A model generated the notes under the pieces. It saw only the letters and a program-made list of their open reading frames with translations. It made no database searches and was not told the DNA's origin. DNA of 64,000 nucleotides from Pyrobaculum ferrireducens (GTDB lineage: Archaea > Thermoproteota > Thermoprotei > Thermoproteales > Thermoproteaceae), in contig NC_016645.1 of the NCBI RefSeq assembly GCF_000234805.1, forward strand, positions 248,001 through 312,000, read 5' to 3'. This document shows positions 42,790 through 52,052 of this stretch, piece after piece (positions within the stretch are counted from its first letter, which is position 1; every line of letters begins with the position of its first letter). The position numbers were made by a program, and so were the translations under genes.

Positions 42790-43122
42790 GAGTTTTTTAA
42801 ACCCCTAACCCAGGCCGCGGCTGGTTTGGGCAGAGAGGCTTTGTACGTTTTTGACTTGATGTCCGCTGTAGCAGACAACGCCACATTAGTAGCCGCGCTG
42901 ATAAACGGAGATATTGCAGTTGACGCCTTGAGGAGTTTTGTAGTGTCGATAGTCATATCGGGGGGCTTCACAATACCTGGGAACGCGCCTAACATAGTGC
43001 TGGCGAATGTCTTGAAAATAAGTTTTAGAGAGTGGATGAAGCTGGCACTGCCAATAGGCATCATGATTTTCATAGCCGCTGGCATATATGTATTATGGCT
43101 CGTTCCATATCCCTTACTTTAG
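42790..43122 (+). pseudogene. C-terminal fragment of a DUF1646 membrane transporter
   Basis: The segment VFDLMSAVADNATLVAALI, then SGGFTIPGNAPNIVLANVLK and SFREWMKLALPIGIMIFIA, matches the end of the DUF1646 family of predicted ion transporters (about 350 residues when complete). Only about 98-110 residues remain, with two membrane segments. A GTG or ATG start may exist (42826), but the essential N-terminal two thirds are missing, so it is most likely a relic. Confidence 0.7.
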
Positions 43123-43357
43123 ATTTTTGTATTATTTTTGATTTCGTGGCCTTATGATTATTAGTGATTTTGTCTCTAGAGATCTGTATTGACTTTTGTT
43201 AGCCTAGTTTTCCTAGCCCTATAGAGATGTTTTATTTCTGCGGTTTTATATTGGCAGAAGTTTATAAATTTCTTTAGTGGTGAAGTGCCATCGCTTCAAT
43301 AAATATAAAGAGTTCAACGAGGTCAATATTTAATAATGTCGAATTTGTATAGGGAGC
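43123..43357. promoter_or_regulatory. promoter region of the TAXI-TRAP operon
   Basis: AT-rich stretch with TATTTAATA at 43326-43334 about 26 bases before the ATG at 43358. No gene seen. Confidence 0.5.
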
Positions 43358-44446
43358 ATGAGGACCACACTATTGATGATTGGTGTTGTGGTGGTTCTAG
43401 CAATTATAGCAATATTGGTGGCTACTATTGGGCAGAACGTAGCTCCTCCCACTACACAGACGCGTACCGGGTCCACACAGACGGCGCAGACCCAGACGTC
43501 TCAGCCACAGCAGAAGGCGCCTGCTAGCTACAGCGTGATTATAGCCACGGGGGGCACAGGAGGCGTCTATTATTACTACGGCGGCGTAGTTGCGGGCATG
43601 CTCAAAAACTTCACAAATATCGACGCGACGTCGATACAAACAGCGGCTTCTATAGACAACTTGCTCTTGATTAGAGACAAGTCTGATCCCACGAAGGGGA
43701 TATACTACTGCGCCACAGTTCTGCCTGACTCGGCCTACCTGGCCTACACGGGCCAGGACAGTAGATTCAAGGACAGGAGGGCGCCGATTGCGATAATGTG
43801 GGCTATGTATCCAAACTATCTACATATAGTTACTAGGAGCGACACGGGCATCAAGACGGTGTACGACCTCAAGGGCAAGCGCGTATCTACCGGGGCGCCG
43901 GGGAGCGGGACTGAGGTAGAGGCTCTCCTACTGTTGCAGGTGTTGGGCATAGACCCGGCGAAGGACTTCTCCAAGTGGGAGAGGCTGGGCGCGGCTGAAA
44001 GCGCCAACGCTCTTAAGGACGGCGCTATAGATGCCTACTTCTGGAGCGGGGGCCTCCCGACGTCTTCAATAGTGGAGCTGGCAGCCGCGTTGAAGCAACG
44101 TGGGGGCATAGTGCTGGTGGAGGTGCCGGACGATGCGATAAACGCCTTTACCCAAAAATTCCCGGGTCTAGCTACTAAGGGCGTGATTCCTAAAAACGTT
44201 TATGGTACTGATAAGGATGTGCAGACTTTGTCCTTCTGGAATATGTTTGTATGCCACAAGGACATGCCAGATGAATTAGCCTACCAGATAACAAAGACAG
44301 TTTTTGAACACCTTGACATACTCCAAAAATCGGTCGCCGCGGCTAAAGACACCACGCTTAAGAACGCTTTGCTCTACTACGGAGGCACCATACCCTATCA
44401 CCCCGGCGCGCTCCGCTACTACAAGGAGGTTGGGGCTCTAAAGTGA
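43358..44446 (+). CDS. TAXI-family TRAP transporter solute-binding protein
   Basis: A 362-residue extracellular binding protein. The N-terminal hydrophobic anchor (MIGVVVVLAIIAILVATIG) is followed by a Thr/Gln/Ser-rich linker (about 30-55), typical of membrane-tethered archaeal binding proteins, then VIIATGGTGGVYYYYGGVVAG, the TAXI-family signature start. GKRVSTGAPGSGTEVEALLL is the second conserved segment. TAXI proteins bind carboxylates such as glutamate or 2-oxoglutarate. It is the first gene of an operon with the permease and a CoA-transferase; the next GTG overlaps its stop. Confidence 0.93.
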   Translation: MRTTLLMIGVVVVLAIIAILVATIGQNVAPPTTQTRTGSTQTAQTQTSQPQQKAPASYSVIIATGGTGGVYYYYGGVVAGMLKNFTNIDATSIQTAASIDNLLLIRDKSDPTKGIYYCATVLPDSAYLAYTGQDSRFKDRRAPIAIMWAMYPNYLHIVTRSDTGIKTVYDLKGKRVSTGAPGSGTEVEALLLLQVLGIDPAKDFSKWERLGAAESANALKDGAIDAYFWSGGLPTSSIVELAAALKQRGGIVLVEVPDDAINAFTQKFPGLATKGVIPKNVYGTDKDVQTLSFWNMFVCHKDMPDELAYQITKTVFEHLDILQKSVAAAKDTTLKNALLYYGGTIPYHPGALRYYKEVGALK

Positions 44447-44859
44447 TTGAGATATTAGTTTTACTGAATAACACATTAATTTTTTCTTATAAAATATATA
44501 CAATACAGATTTATTTTGTAAATTCTGTAACATTGTCACCTGTGATTCTCAATTTTGACGTATCGCCAGACGGCTTCGTGCCCTGGATGATGACAGATGA
44601 AAAAACTTATGACTACTACACATCTGGGCTGTACCAACTGGGTAGCGTAGCGATTTCTACAAGATTAAATAGAGTATATTTCTGTAGCTCGCTAGAATAT
44701 GACGTTGCAATTCGTATAGATAGTGGAGTGATTAAGTTTAAACGTATAAAAGACTGCCTAATAGCGGTTATATGGAGAAGTCAAAGCTTCTCCAGTACTA
44801 TCTGGCAGTTGCCTCTGTTTACCACCTCTACCTATTCTTCCACCCATACACTCCCCTAA
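44443..44859 (+). CDS. DUF1850-like small protein of the TAXI-TRAP operon
   Basis: A 138-residue frame starting GTG 44443 over the previous stop. The N-terminus is hydrophobic (ILVLLNNTLIFSYKIYTI). IYFVNSVTLSPVILNFDV resembles the HSV...SPV segment of DUF1850, a family usually found beside TAXI-TRAP permeases. The last 29 codons overlap the permease gene in another frame and look non-coding, so the ORF may be slightly overextended by loss of its original stop. Function of DUF1850 unknown. Confidence 0.6.
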   Translation: MIEILVLLNNTLIFSYKIYTIQIYFVNSVTLSPVILNFDVSPDGFVPWMMTDEKTYDYYTSGLYQLGSVAISTRLNRVYFCSSLEYDVAIRIDSGVIKFKRIKDCLIAVIWRSQSFSSTIWQLPLFTTSTYSSTHTLP

Positions 44860-46826
44860 GCTATGTAGCCAGGATACCAATTTTTGACCTCACTCAGGTC
44901 GTTAGAGCTACGCACGTGTGGTTTATAGTCACCGCTGGGTATCTCCACTCATATGTATATCCGCCGCGGCCATCCCCATTCGCAGGGTATTTAATAGCGG
45001 TGCTTGCGTTGATACCGACGCTTTACCTAATACCGCATATTGGGCCTCTTGAGATCTTATTCGTGTTCCTCGCCTATATCATAGCCGTGGGGCCGCTGAC
45101 TGCTAGATACAAGAAGGAACTGGATTTGGTGGGGGCGGCCATGGCGTTCTTGCCGTATGTATATCTAGTCGTTAATTACGAGCAGTTGATTTATAGGGCG
45201 GTCACGCCGGAGCCTTGGGATCTAGCAATGGGCTGGGGTCTCACTCTGTTGCTAATGGGCGTGGTTTACAGATTTGTGGGTGGCGTGTTGTCAATACTCG
45301 CGTTAATTTTCATGCTTTATAACATGTTTGGCTTCATATTTCCTCCGCCTTGGAAGATACCCGGCTTCGGCGTCGACTTCCTGATTGGCAAAACTTATAT
45401 CGAGACTGAGGCAGCACTCTTTGGCACCGTCACCGACGTGTCGGTTTCTTACATAGTTTATTTTGCCATATTCGGCGCGTTGCTGTCCTCTCTGAAGCTC
45501 GGCGATAAGCTGGCTAGGGGAGTATTTGCGGTATTGGGCAGAAGGCCTCAGAGTGTTGGCCGCGCCGCGGCTATTATGGGCGTTGTGCAGGGCATGGTGT
45601 CTGGGTCAGGTGCTGCTGATGCGGCGTATGTAGGCAATGCCTTGAAAGATGCCTTTAGAAAAGCCGGCTATGATGACGTCACAGCCGCTGGGCTTGTGGC
45701 TAATGTTGGAACTGTGGCGTTGATCACGCCGCCGATTCTTGGAGCTGTAGCCTTTGTAATGGCTGAGATACTAGCTATACCATACGCTTGGATTATGGTA
45801 ATGTCAGTACCGGTAATTATACTCTACATAACTTCTATTCTGCTTTATAATGAGTATTACGTCGCAAAGGTTGGTCTGAGAGAGCTGGATATTGAAAAAG
45901 AGAGGTTGCTTGACTGGTTTAAAAACGATGGCTGGGCCGGCGTTCTGCCTATCATTTCAGTTCTTGCCATATTGTTTCTAGGCTATACTATCACAGCTGC
46001 GGTGGTTATTTCTACAATTATATCAATTATTATAGCGTTTTTTACTAAGACGAAGCCAAGTGGAGGCGCGATTATAGAGGGGCTGGCTAATGGATTTAAA
46101 CTCCTTATCTCAGTCGGTAGCTCGATAGTCGTGGCCAACTTCATAATGTCTATGGTAGTCGTCTCTGGATTAGGGACTACTTTCTCAGTTTTTCTGATGA
46201 ATCTCGCGAAGTCTCTCTACGTCGCTCTGTTATTTGTAGCAGTGTTTTCTCTAATACTAGGCATGGGGGTACCGCCGACCGCTACCTATATCACTGCCTC
46301 GCTACTGACCGCGCCTGCGGTTATAAGATTCGCCACGGCCTCGGGTATGCCGGAGCAGGCTGCTGTACTCGCTACCCACATGTTCCTGTTTTACTACGCT
46401 GTGTTAGCCGACATTACGCCCCCGGTGGGACTCTCAAACTTCGCAGCGGCCTCGGTCTTTGGGACCAATCCAATTGATGTTGGTATAAAAGCCGCCAAGG
46501 TGGCGCTTCCTAAGTACATAGTGGTGGCGCTGTTCCTAACAAGCTACGAGTCTACGGCGATTTTAATAATGCCTACTCTACTCACAACCGGCGTACAGTT
46601 TACCATAACTATGTTCACTATGAAGATGTTGTTAACGCTAGGTGCTATATGGGCTTTTACAATTGCTAATGTTGGGTGGGTGGCTGGCAGGGATATAGGG
46701 ACTTTGTATAGATTGCTCGCGCTTTTCACCGGCGTTTTGTTAATCGCGCCGAGCTGGGTGCTGAACGCCGTGGGCGCAGTAGCATTGGCAGTGTTTTACC
46801 TATTGGCTAGGTTTAGGTTACTATGA
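44772..46826 (+). CDS. TRAP transporter fused permease (4TM-12TM)
   Basis: A 684-residue integral membrane protein with about 17 hydrophobic segments. The first four correspond to the small DctQ-type subunit, the rest to DctM. Signature stretches include MGVVQGMVSGSGAADAAYVG and LGMGVPPTATYITASLLTAP, which are characteristic of DctM permeases. With the TAXI binding protein it forms a sodium- or proton-driven uptake system for an organic anion. The ATG at 44772 falls inside the preceding frame. Stop overlaps the CoA-transferase start. Confidence 0.94.
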   Translation: MEKSKLLQYYLAVASVYHLYLFFHPYTPLSYVARIPIFDLTQVVRATHVWFIVTAGYLHSYVYPPRPSPFAGYLIAVLALIPTLYLIPHIGPLEILFVFLAYIIAVGPLTARYKKELDLVGAAMAFLPYVYLVVNYEQLIYRAVTPEPWDLAMGWGLTLLLMGVVYRFVGGVLSILALIFMLYNMFGFIFPPPWKIPGFGVDFLIGKTYIETEAALFGTVTDVSVSYIVYFAIFGALLSSLKLGDKLARGVFAVLGRRPQSVGRAAAIMGVVQGMVSGSGAADAAYVGNALKDAFRKAGYDDVTAAGLVANVGTVALITPPILGAVAFVMAEILAIPYAWIMVMSVPVIILYITSILLYNEYYVAKVGLRELDIEKERLLDWFKNDGWAGVLPIISVLAILFLGYTITAAVVISTIISIIIAFFTKTKPSGGAIIEGLANGFKLLISVGSSIVVANFIMSMVVVSGLGTTFSVFLMNLAKSLYVALLFVAVFSLILGMGVPPTATYITASLLTAPAVIRFATASGMPEQAAVLATHMFLFYYAVLADITPPVGLSNFAAASVFGTNPIDVGIKAAKVALPKYIVVALFLTSYESTAILIMPTLLTTGVQFTITMFTMKMLLTLGAIWAFTIANVGWVAGRDIGTLYRLLALFTGVLLIAPSWVLNAVGAVALAVFYLLARFRLL

Positions 46827-48013
46827 GCAGACCGCTTTCAGGTGTTAGGGTTTTGGATTTCACAGCTGCGATGGCAGGTCCCTTCGCCACTATGCTTTTG
46901 GCAGATCTTGGCGCCGACGTGATTAAGATAGAGCCCCCGGAGGGGGATCACGCCAGAGACTGGGGGCCGCCCTCCTATGGGGAGAAGTACAGCGCGTATT
47001 TCGCAAGTGTTAACAGAGGTAAGAAGTCTGTTGTTCTAGACTTGAAGAGGAGCGAGGGTAGGGAGGTGGTGTACCGCTTGGTAAAGACGGCGCGTGTAGT
47101 TGTGGAAAACTTCAGACCTGGCGTGGCTGAGAAGTTAGGTGTTGATTACAACACATTAAAGAGACACAACCCCAATATTGTCTACTGCTCTATCTCGGGG
47201 TTCGGGGAGGGGCCCTATAGGGAGCTACCGGCCTACGATCTAGTGGCTTTGGCTATGTCTGGCTTGATGGACTTAACAGGTGAGCCAGATGGCCCACCTG
47301 TAAAATTTGCCGTCCCTATTACCGACATAGCCGCGGGCTTCTACTGTGCCCTAGCGGTGACGGCGGCTGTCCTCAGCAACCTTCATGGTTTCATTGAGAT
47401 TCCGCTGATAGAGGTAGCGGTTTCGTTACTAACACACCAAGCTGGCTACTACTTCGCCAGTGGGGAGGTGCCAAGGCGCATGGGAAGTGCTCACCCCACC
47501 ATAGTGCCGTATCAAGCCTTTAAGGCAAAAGACGGATACTTCATACTCGCTGTTGGTAGTGACCATATATGGCGGCGGTTTTGCGATGCAATAGGCAGGC
47601 CCGATCTCGCCGAGGACCCGCGCTTCAAGACAAATACGGACAGAGTAAGAAATAGGGAGTTGCTAGTGAAAATACTAGAGCAGTTATTTGCAGATAGGGA
47701 GGTTAGTTACTGGGTTAAGTTATTATGGAGTAGCGGGGTCCCAGCGGCTCCGGTGTACAACCTTGCACAAGTTTTTTCAGATCCCCATATGCTTTATAGG
47801 GGGGTTGTAATAGAGCGGCGGGGTCCTCACGGCGTAGTAAAGATGTTGAGATCGCCGATAAATACCCACTCCATGGAGGTAGGCAACTACACACCTCCGC
47901 CGGCCTTGGGCCAGCACACAGAAGAAGTACTAAGAGAGTTGGGGTACACCGACGACGACATAAAGACGCTCGCCGAAAAAGGCGTCATAGCTACGCACAA
48001 GCCGCCGCCGTAG
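46823..48013 (+). CDS. class III CoA-transferase (CaiB/BaiF family)
   Basis: A 396-residue enzyme that moves CoA between carboxylic acids. It begins LSGVRVLDFTAAMAGPFAT, followed by LADLGADVIKIEPPEGDHAR and NRGKKSVVLDLK, all classic for the family. The catalytic aspartate is probably in PITDIAAGFY (about residue 170). Co-translation with the TRAP permease (ATGA) suggests that an imported acid is activated as a CoA thioester. The acyl-CoA dehydrogenase nearby (48817) may act on the product. Confidence 0.94.
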   Translation: MSRPLSGVRVLDFTAAMAGPFATMLLADLGADVIKIEPPEGDHARDWGPPSYGEKYSAYFASVNRGKKSVVLDLKRSEGREVVYRLVKTARVVVENFRPGVAEKLGVDYNTLKRHNPNIVYCSISGFGEGPYRELPAYDLVALAMSGLMDLTGEPDGPPVKFAVPITDIAAGFYCALAVTAAVLSNLHGFIEIPLIEVAVSLLTHQAGYYFASGEVPRRMGSAHPTIVPYQAFKAKDGYFILAVGSDHIWRRFCDAIGRPDLAEDPRFKTNTDRVRNRELLVKILEQLFADREVSYWVKLLWSSGVPAAPVYNLAQVFSDPHMLYRGVVIERRGPHGVVKMLRSPINTHSMEVGNYTPPPALGQHTEEVLRELGYTDDDIKTLAEKGVIATHKPPP

Positions 48014-48179
48014 TTATCCTGATAAACCTCCTCAGACTCGACACTTCTAGCTCCGTCTACTTTTTAAAGATCCTGTGTGCAGACCCGTAGCTCATACATT
48101 GATTTGGTGCGTTAGGTAGCGGGCGACAGTAGGAAAGATCTACAGAAGCCGCCGTTGCTATCTTTCGCGGCTTCGACGT

Positions 48180-48791
48180 TCATGAGGTCTGGCTTTCTCT
48201 CTGGTGCGCAATGACGCAATCCGCGTCTAATAGTGGCGTTAGGGGGGCCTCTGCCACTCCCTCGTCTATGGCCCAGGTGGCTGTGTGTAGGGCGGCTCTG
48301 GAGGTGGGGCCTAGGGGGATGGGGGTGTCTATGGGCTGTGGGTCGTGGGTGTAGTCTGCCTGGGGGCAGTCTCCTCCGTATCTCGACGCTATTAGGGTGA
48401 GGTCTGGGGCGTGTTCTCTCGCTCTTTTGGCTAGGGCGCGCGCCAGGGGCTTGTCTGCGCAGGGTATTACCAGCGCGTCTGCCGAGGGGGTCTGTGCCAT
48501 TATTCTGTCGGCTAGGTGGTTGTAGTACGCCTCCTCCAGCACCTTGTCTATGTCGGCGCCTGCTGGGGATTGTCTGCATTGCCAGTTGCATGCGATTTCG
48601 ATTATTCTCGCCGCGTGGGGGTTGTCGTGTCTGAACTCTGTTATCCCCGCCTCCGCCAGCCTCTTGGCTACGTACGGCGCGACGTGTTGTATGTAGTGGA
48701 GTGTGGGGGTTGTATATAGTGCTATGGTGGGTATTTTCCGGCCTTTGTAGTAGATGGCGAAGCTGTCTTGGTACAGCTGGTAGAGCATCAT
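48180..48791 (-). CDS. hypothetical protein
   Basis: A 203-residue protein, start ATG 48791 or 48788. It alternates strands and helices (IPTIALYTTPTLHYIQHV, ADALVIPCADKPLARALA, DLTLIASRYGGDC), an alpha/beta layout with Cys near strand ends (CNWQC, IPCADK, GGDC). The pattern is loosely like racemase or Asp/Glu-type hydrolase folds, but no specific signature is seen. Divergent from the acyl-CoA dehydrogenase, with a CATATATT stretch about 20-25 bases upstream on its strand. Confidence 0.6.
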   Translation of the reverse strand: MMLYQLYQDSFAIYYKGRKIPTIALYTTPTLHYIQHVAPYVAKRLAEAGITEFRHDNPHAARIIEIACNWQCRQSPAGADIDKVLEEAYYNHLADRIMAQTPSADALVIPCADKPLARALAKRAREHAPDLTLIASRYGGDCPQADYTHDPQPIDTPIPLGPTSRAALHTATWAIDEGVAEAPLTPLLDADCVIAHQRESQTS

Positions 48792-48816
48792 TTAAATAGA
48801 GTATGTAGTGGAATAT

Positions 48817-50037
48817 ATGGACTTCGGCTTGTCGAGGGAGGACAAGCTTTTTCTAGAGTCGGTTAGGGCTTTTGCGGAGAGGGTTATTGCCCCCCGGTGG
48901 GTTGAGATTGACGAGAGGAAGTGGCCTATTGAGGAGGTGGCGGCGAGGCTTGGGGAGGTGGGCCTGTTGGGGATTCCTCTGAGTTCTAAATACGGGGGTC
49001 AGGACGGCACGTTTCTCCAAGCCGCCTTGGCGGCTGAGGAGCTGGCTTACGCGGATCCCTCCCTCGCCACCGCTGTCTACATGTTGCTGGAGACTGCGTG
49101 GCCTTACGTGGTTCAGCGCTATGGTAGGGAGGAGGTGAAGGGCGAGGTTCTGCCGGAGGTGGCCAGGGGCCGCGCGTTTATCGGCATAGGCTCCACAGAG
49201 CCGCAGGGGGGTAGCGACGTGGCTTCTGTGCAGACGAAGGCTGTGAGGGAGGATGGCGGCGTCTGGAGGCTCTACGGGGAGAAGAACATGGTTACGGGGG
49301 TGTCCACTATCCTAAACCTGCCGTACGGCGGGGGCGTGGTGGCTATTACGCGGACAGGCAGACCCGAGGAGAAGCACAGGGGGGTGACGGTGTTCCTCGC
49401 CATGTTGAAGAGGAGGGGGAGGGTGAGCCCGGGCTTCAGCCACAGGGACTGGGAGGAGGTGGGGAGGCACGGCCTGCCCACTGGCTACCTCATGTTGGAG
49501 GGGCTGCCGGTGGAGGAGGTTTTTATGCTGGGTGAGCTGAATGGGGGGTTTAAGGTGGCGATGGAGGGCTTCAACCTGGCGAGAACCATCATAGGGGCCG
49601 CCTCCATCGGGGCGGCGAGGTGGCTTATGGACCGGGCGCTGGAGTGGATTAAGCAGAGAGTTGTCTTCGGGAGGCCCATCGCCTCCTACCAGGCGGTGTC
49701 GTTTAAATTCGCCGAGCTGTACGCGAGGCTGGAGGCGGCTAGGCTCGCGGTCTATAAAGCGGCGTGGGTGGCGGATAGGCACTACGGCGGGGACCCCGCC
49801 TTCTCGATGCAGGAGGTCGCCACCGCGGGGGCCTCGGCTAAATTCCTGGCTGTCAGCCTGGCGGTGGAGGTGGGGCTGGAGGTTATGAAGTGGTTCGGCG
49901 GCGCCTCTTATTTCAAGGAGACGAACGTGGCGAGGTCCCTCCTCGGGGTGCTGTCCTACTACGTGGGGGCGGAAGGTGCTGAAAATATCCTTAAGCTAAT
50001 CATCGCGAGGAATGTGGTAGGCAGGGAATTTGTTTAA
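48817..50037 (+). CDS. acyl-CoA dehydrogenase
   Basis: A 406-residue FAD enzyme that oxidises acyl-CoA to enoyl-CoA. MDFGLSREDKLFLESVRAFA is the usual N-terminus. The FAD/substrate signature FIGIGSTEPQGGSDVASVQT is near 120-140, and QRVVFGRPIASYQAVSFKFA and the C-terminal GAEGAENILKLIIARNVVGR are conserved. ATG 48817 is preferred to GTG 48808 because TTTAAATA at 48794-48801 lies about 20-25 bases upstream. Likely works with CoA-thioester metabolism of the neighbouring operon. Confidence 0.93.
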   Translation: MDFGLSREDKLFLESVRAFAERVIAPRWVEIDERKWPIEEVAARLGEVGLLGIPLSSKYGGQDGTFLQAALAAEELAYADPSLATAVYMLLETAWPYVVQRYGREEVKGEVLPEVARGRAFIGIGSTEPQGGSDVASVQTKAVREDGGVWRLYGEKNMVTGVSTILNLPYGGGVVAITRTGRPEEKHRGVTVFLAMLKRRGRVSPGFSHRDWEEVGRHGLPTGYLMLEGLPVEEVFMLGELNGGFKVAMEGFNLARTIIGAASIGAARWLMDRALEWIKQRVVFGRPIASYQAVSFKFAELYARLEAARLAVYKAAWVADRHYGGDPAFSMQEVATAGASAKFLAVSLAVEVGLEVMKWFGGASYFKETNVARSLLGVLSYYVGAEGAENILKLIIARNVVGREFV

Positions 50038-50752
50038 TTTCTCCCAGTGTTTGGTGTATGTGAAGCGGATTGAGGGGGTGAGGACACAGCTGGACGCCGT
50101 TGGCTACTTGAAGTCCGTCAAGGGCCTGCTGGGGGTGACCTACAGGGAGCTGTCCGCCGTGCTGGACATACCCGAGAGCGTCTTATCCCGCTACGTCACT
50201 GGCGATATGCTTCCATCTGTGGAGACTGCGGGGGAGATTTTGGCGAGGTTGAGGGAGAGGTATCCAATAACTGAGGTTGTTAGGGCGAGGTTCCGGATGT
50301 ACGACACGTATGTCGACATGTCGTTTGTAAACACGCCGGACTTCTGGCGCCTCTACGAGATCTACCTCACGTGGAGGTTCCCCGATGTGGAGGTGGACGT
50401 GGTGCTCACGGCGGCGGCAGACGGCATACCCCTCGCCGTGGCGGCGGCGTCGAGGTTTGAGGCGCCGCTGGTGGTGGCTAAGACGTATAGGGAGCCGGGG
50501 GTGGAGAACTACGAATATACATACCTCAGGGAGGGCAGGCCTGTGACTCTCTACGTGCCCGCCGCCCAGCTGAGGCGCGGCGATGCGGTGTTCATAGTCG
50601 ACGACATCGCGCGGACTGGCAAGACGCTGAGAGCCCTGGCGGGCCTCGCCGCCAAGGCGGGGGCACGCGTCGTGGGGGCCTCTGTGCTGGTGGCGAGGAG
50701 CGGGCTGAATATAGATCTGGGGTTTCCCGTCGATGTGCTTTACACGTATTAA
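50030..50752 (+). CDS. HTH-phosphoribosyltransferase regulator (GfcR-like)
   Basis: Up to 240 residues. The N-terminal helix-turn-helix (about 28-70, LLGVTYRELSAVLDIPESVL) is joined to a phosphoribosyltransferase domain with the PRPP loop AVFIVDDIARTGKTLRALAG (about 190). This is the build of archaeal GfcR-type regulators and orotate-phosphoribosyltransferase-like proteins, which control gene expression in response to a phosphorylated ligand. A TTG at 50030 overlaps the dehydrogenase gene; GTG at 50054 or 50060 are possible starts. Confidence 0.85.
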   Translation: MFNFSQCLVYVKRIEGVRTQLDAVGYLKSVKGLLGVTYRELSAVLDIPESVLSRYVTGDMLPSVETAGEILARLRERYPITEVVRARFRMYDTYVDMSFVNTPDFWRLYEIYLTWRFPDVEVDVVLTAAADGIPLAVAAASRFEAPLVVAKTYREPGVENYEYTYLREGRPVTLYVPAAQLRRGDAVFIVDDIARTGKTLRALAGLAAKAGARVVGASVLVARSGLNIDLGFPVDVLYTY

Positions 50753-50782
50753 AGTATATAAACAAAGGGACATGTTGTGTAT

Positions 50783-51199
50783 ATGTTGGCAGTCAGAGAT
50801 CTTCTAAAGAGGCCCGCTGTCTCTCTTCCGGAGATGGCCACGATTAGGGAGGTCGCTGTGGAGCTGGCGAAGAACAGGGTGGGGCTTGCCGTGCTTACTG
50901 CTAGGGATAATCCTAAAAAGCCTGTGGCGGTGGTCTCCGAGCGAGATGTCTTGAGGGCCGTGGCGCAGAGGCTGGATCTCGACGGCCCCGCCTCGTCGAT
51001 AGCTAACCCGCCGATTACGGTGCTGGACACGGACCCGGTCCGCGTCGCCGCGGAGAAGATGAGGCGGCACAATATTAGGCACGTGGTGGTGGTGGATAGA
51101 AACGGCGATCTTGTAGGCGTCTTGTCAATACGCGATCTCTGTTTTGAAAGGGCAATCCTTATCGAGCTGGCCGCCGCCGAGGCGCCCGCGACGCCGTGA
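50783..51199 (+). CDS. two-CBS-domain protein
   Basis: A 138-residue protein with two CBS repeats ([20 protein letters not shown]... and [20 protein letters not shown]...[10 protein letters not shown]). CBS pairs bind adenosine nucleotides and act as sensors. Leaderless: TATATAAA at 50755-50762 lies about 25 bases before ATG 50783, so the GTG at 50777 is not the start. The next gene (queC) begins in the last bases (GTGA), so they are co-transcribed. Confidence 0.93.
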   Translation: MLAVRDLLKRPAVSLPEMATIREVAVELAKNRVGLAVLTARDNPKKPVAVVSERDVLRAVAQRLDLDGPASSIANPPITVLDTDPVRVAAEKMRRHNIRHVVVVDRNGDLVGVLSIRDLCFERAILIELAAAEAPATP

Positions 51200-51999
51200 T
51201 TATTGAAAAGCCTTGTAAAGCCGTCGCGGTGGTCTCAGGCGGGCCTGACAGCACCTGCTACACGGCGCTGTGGCTGAGGAGGGGTTGCGACGTCCACGCC
51301 CTCTCCTTCCTCTACGGCCAGAAGGCCGTTGTCGAGGTTGAGAGGGCGCAGGTCCTCCTCCGGAGGCTCGACGAGGTGGCGGCGGGGAGGGGCTGGGGCC
51401 GCGTGGTGGAGCACAGAGTGGTAGACCTCTCATCGCTGAGGGAGCTTTGGCGCGGCACTCAGCTTACAGACGCCGCGGTGAACGTGGAGGCGAGCTACAC
51501 CCCAACGGTCGTGGTGCCCATCAGGAACGTGGTGATGGCCGCCGTGGCCGCGGCCTACGCCTACACCGTGGGGAGGGGAGTGAAGACCTATGTAATACTG
51601 GGCTCCCACTACGACGACGTGAGGCCTCGGGAGGATACATGGGAGCCTCTGTACCCCGACTGCTCGCCCGAATGTGTAGAGGCTCTGCAGGCCGCCCTGC
51701 GCATCTGCCACTTCCGCGCCGAGCGTACGGTAGAGATTTGGACACCATCCAGAGAGGGGCTCAGGAAGTCGCAACTGCTTAAGATGTGTTACGACGAGGT
51801 CGGCGACTTGGTGTACGAGACCTGGTCGTGCTACAAATCTGGCGAGGCCCACTGCGGGGAGTGCGAGAGCTGTAGGAATAGACACGCCGCGTTTCTAGAG
51901 GCGGGGATCCCTGACTGCACTACATATGCCAAGCCCCCCGGCCAGGGTTTCGAGAGGCGGGGACAGTTTTATATCCATATAAGCTGTAAACGGCGGTGA
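51196..51999 (+). CDS. queC: QueC-like 7-cyano-7-deazaguanine (preQ0) synthase
   Basis: A 267-residue ATP-dependent enzyme of the deazaguanine pathway. In archaea preQ0 is the precursor of archaeosine at position 15 of tRNA. PP-loop VSGGPDSTC near residues 14-22 (SGGxDS), and near the C-terminus a Cys4 zinc site in [18 protein letters not shown]. The central stretch [20 protein letters not shown] is unusually long for bacterial QueC but plausible for archaea. Start overlaps the CBS gene. Confidence 0.88.
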   Translation: MIIEKPCKAVAVVSGGPDSTCYTALWLRRGCDVHALSFLYGQKAVVEVERAQVLLRRLDEVAAGRGWGRVVEHRVVDLSSLRELWRGTQLTDAAVNVEASYTPTVVVPIRNVVMAAVAAAYAYTVGRGVKTYVILGSHYDDVRPREDTWEPLYPDCSPECVEALQAALRICHFRAERTVEIWTPSREGLRKSQLLKMCYDEVGDLVYETWSCYKSGEAHCGECESCRNRHAAFLEAGIPDCTTYAKPPGQGFERRGQFYIHISCKRR

Positions 52000-52052
52000 T
52001 GAGCTCTTCGCTGCTAGGAGCGGTGATAATTCCGGCGGAGCTGATCAGCTAA

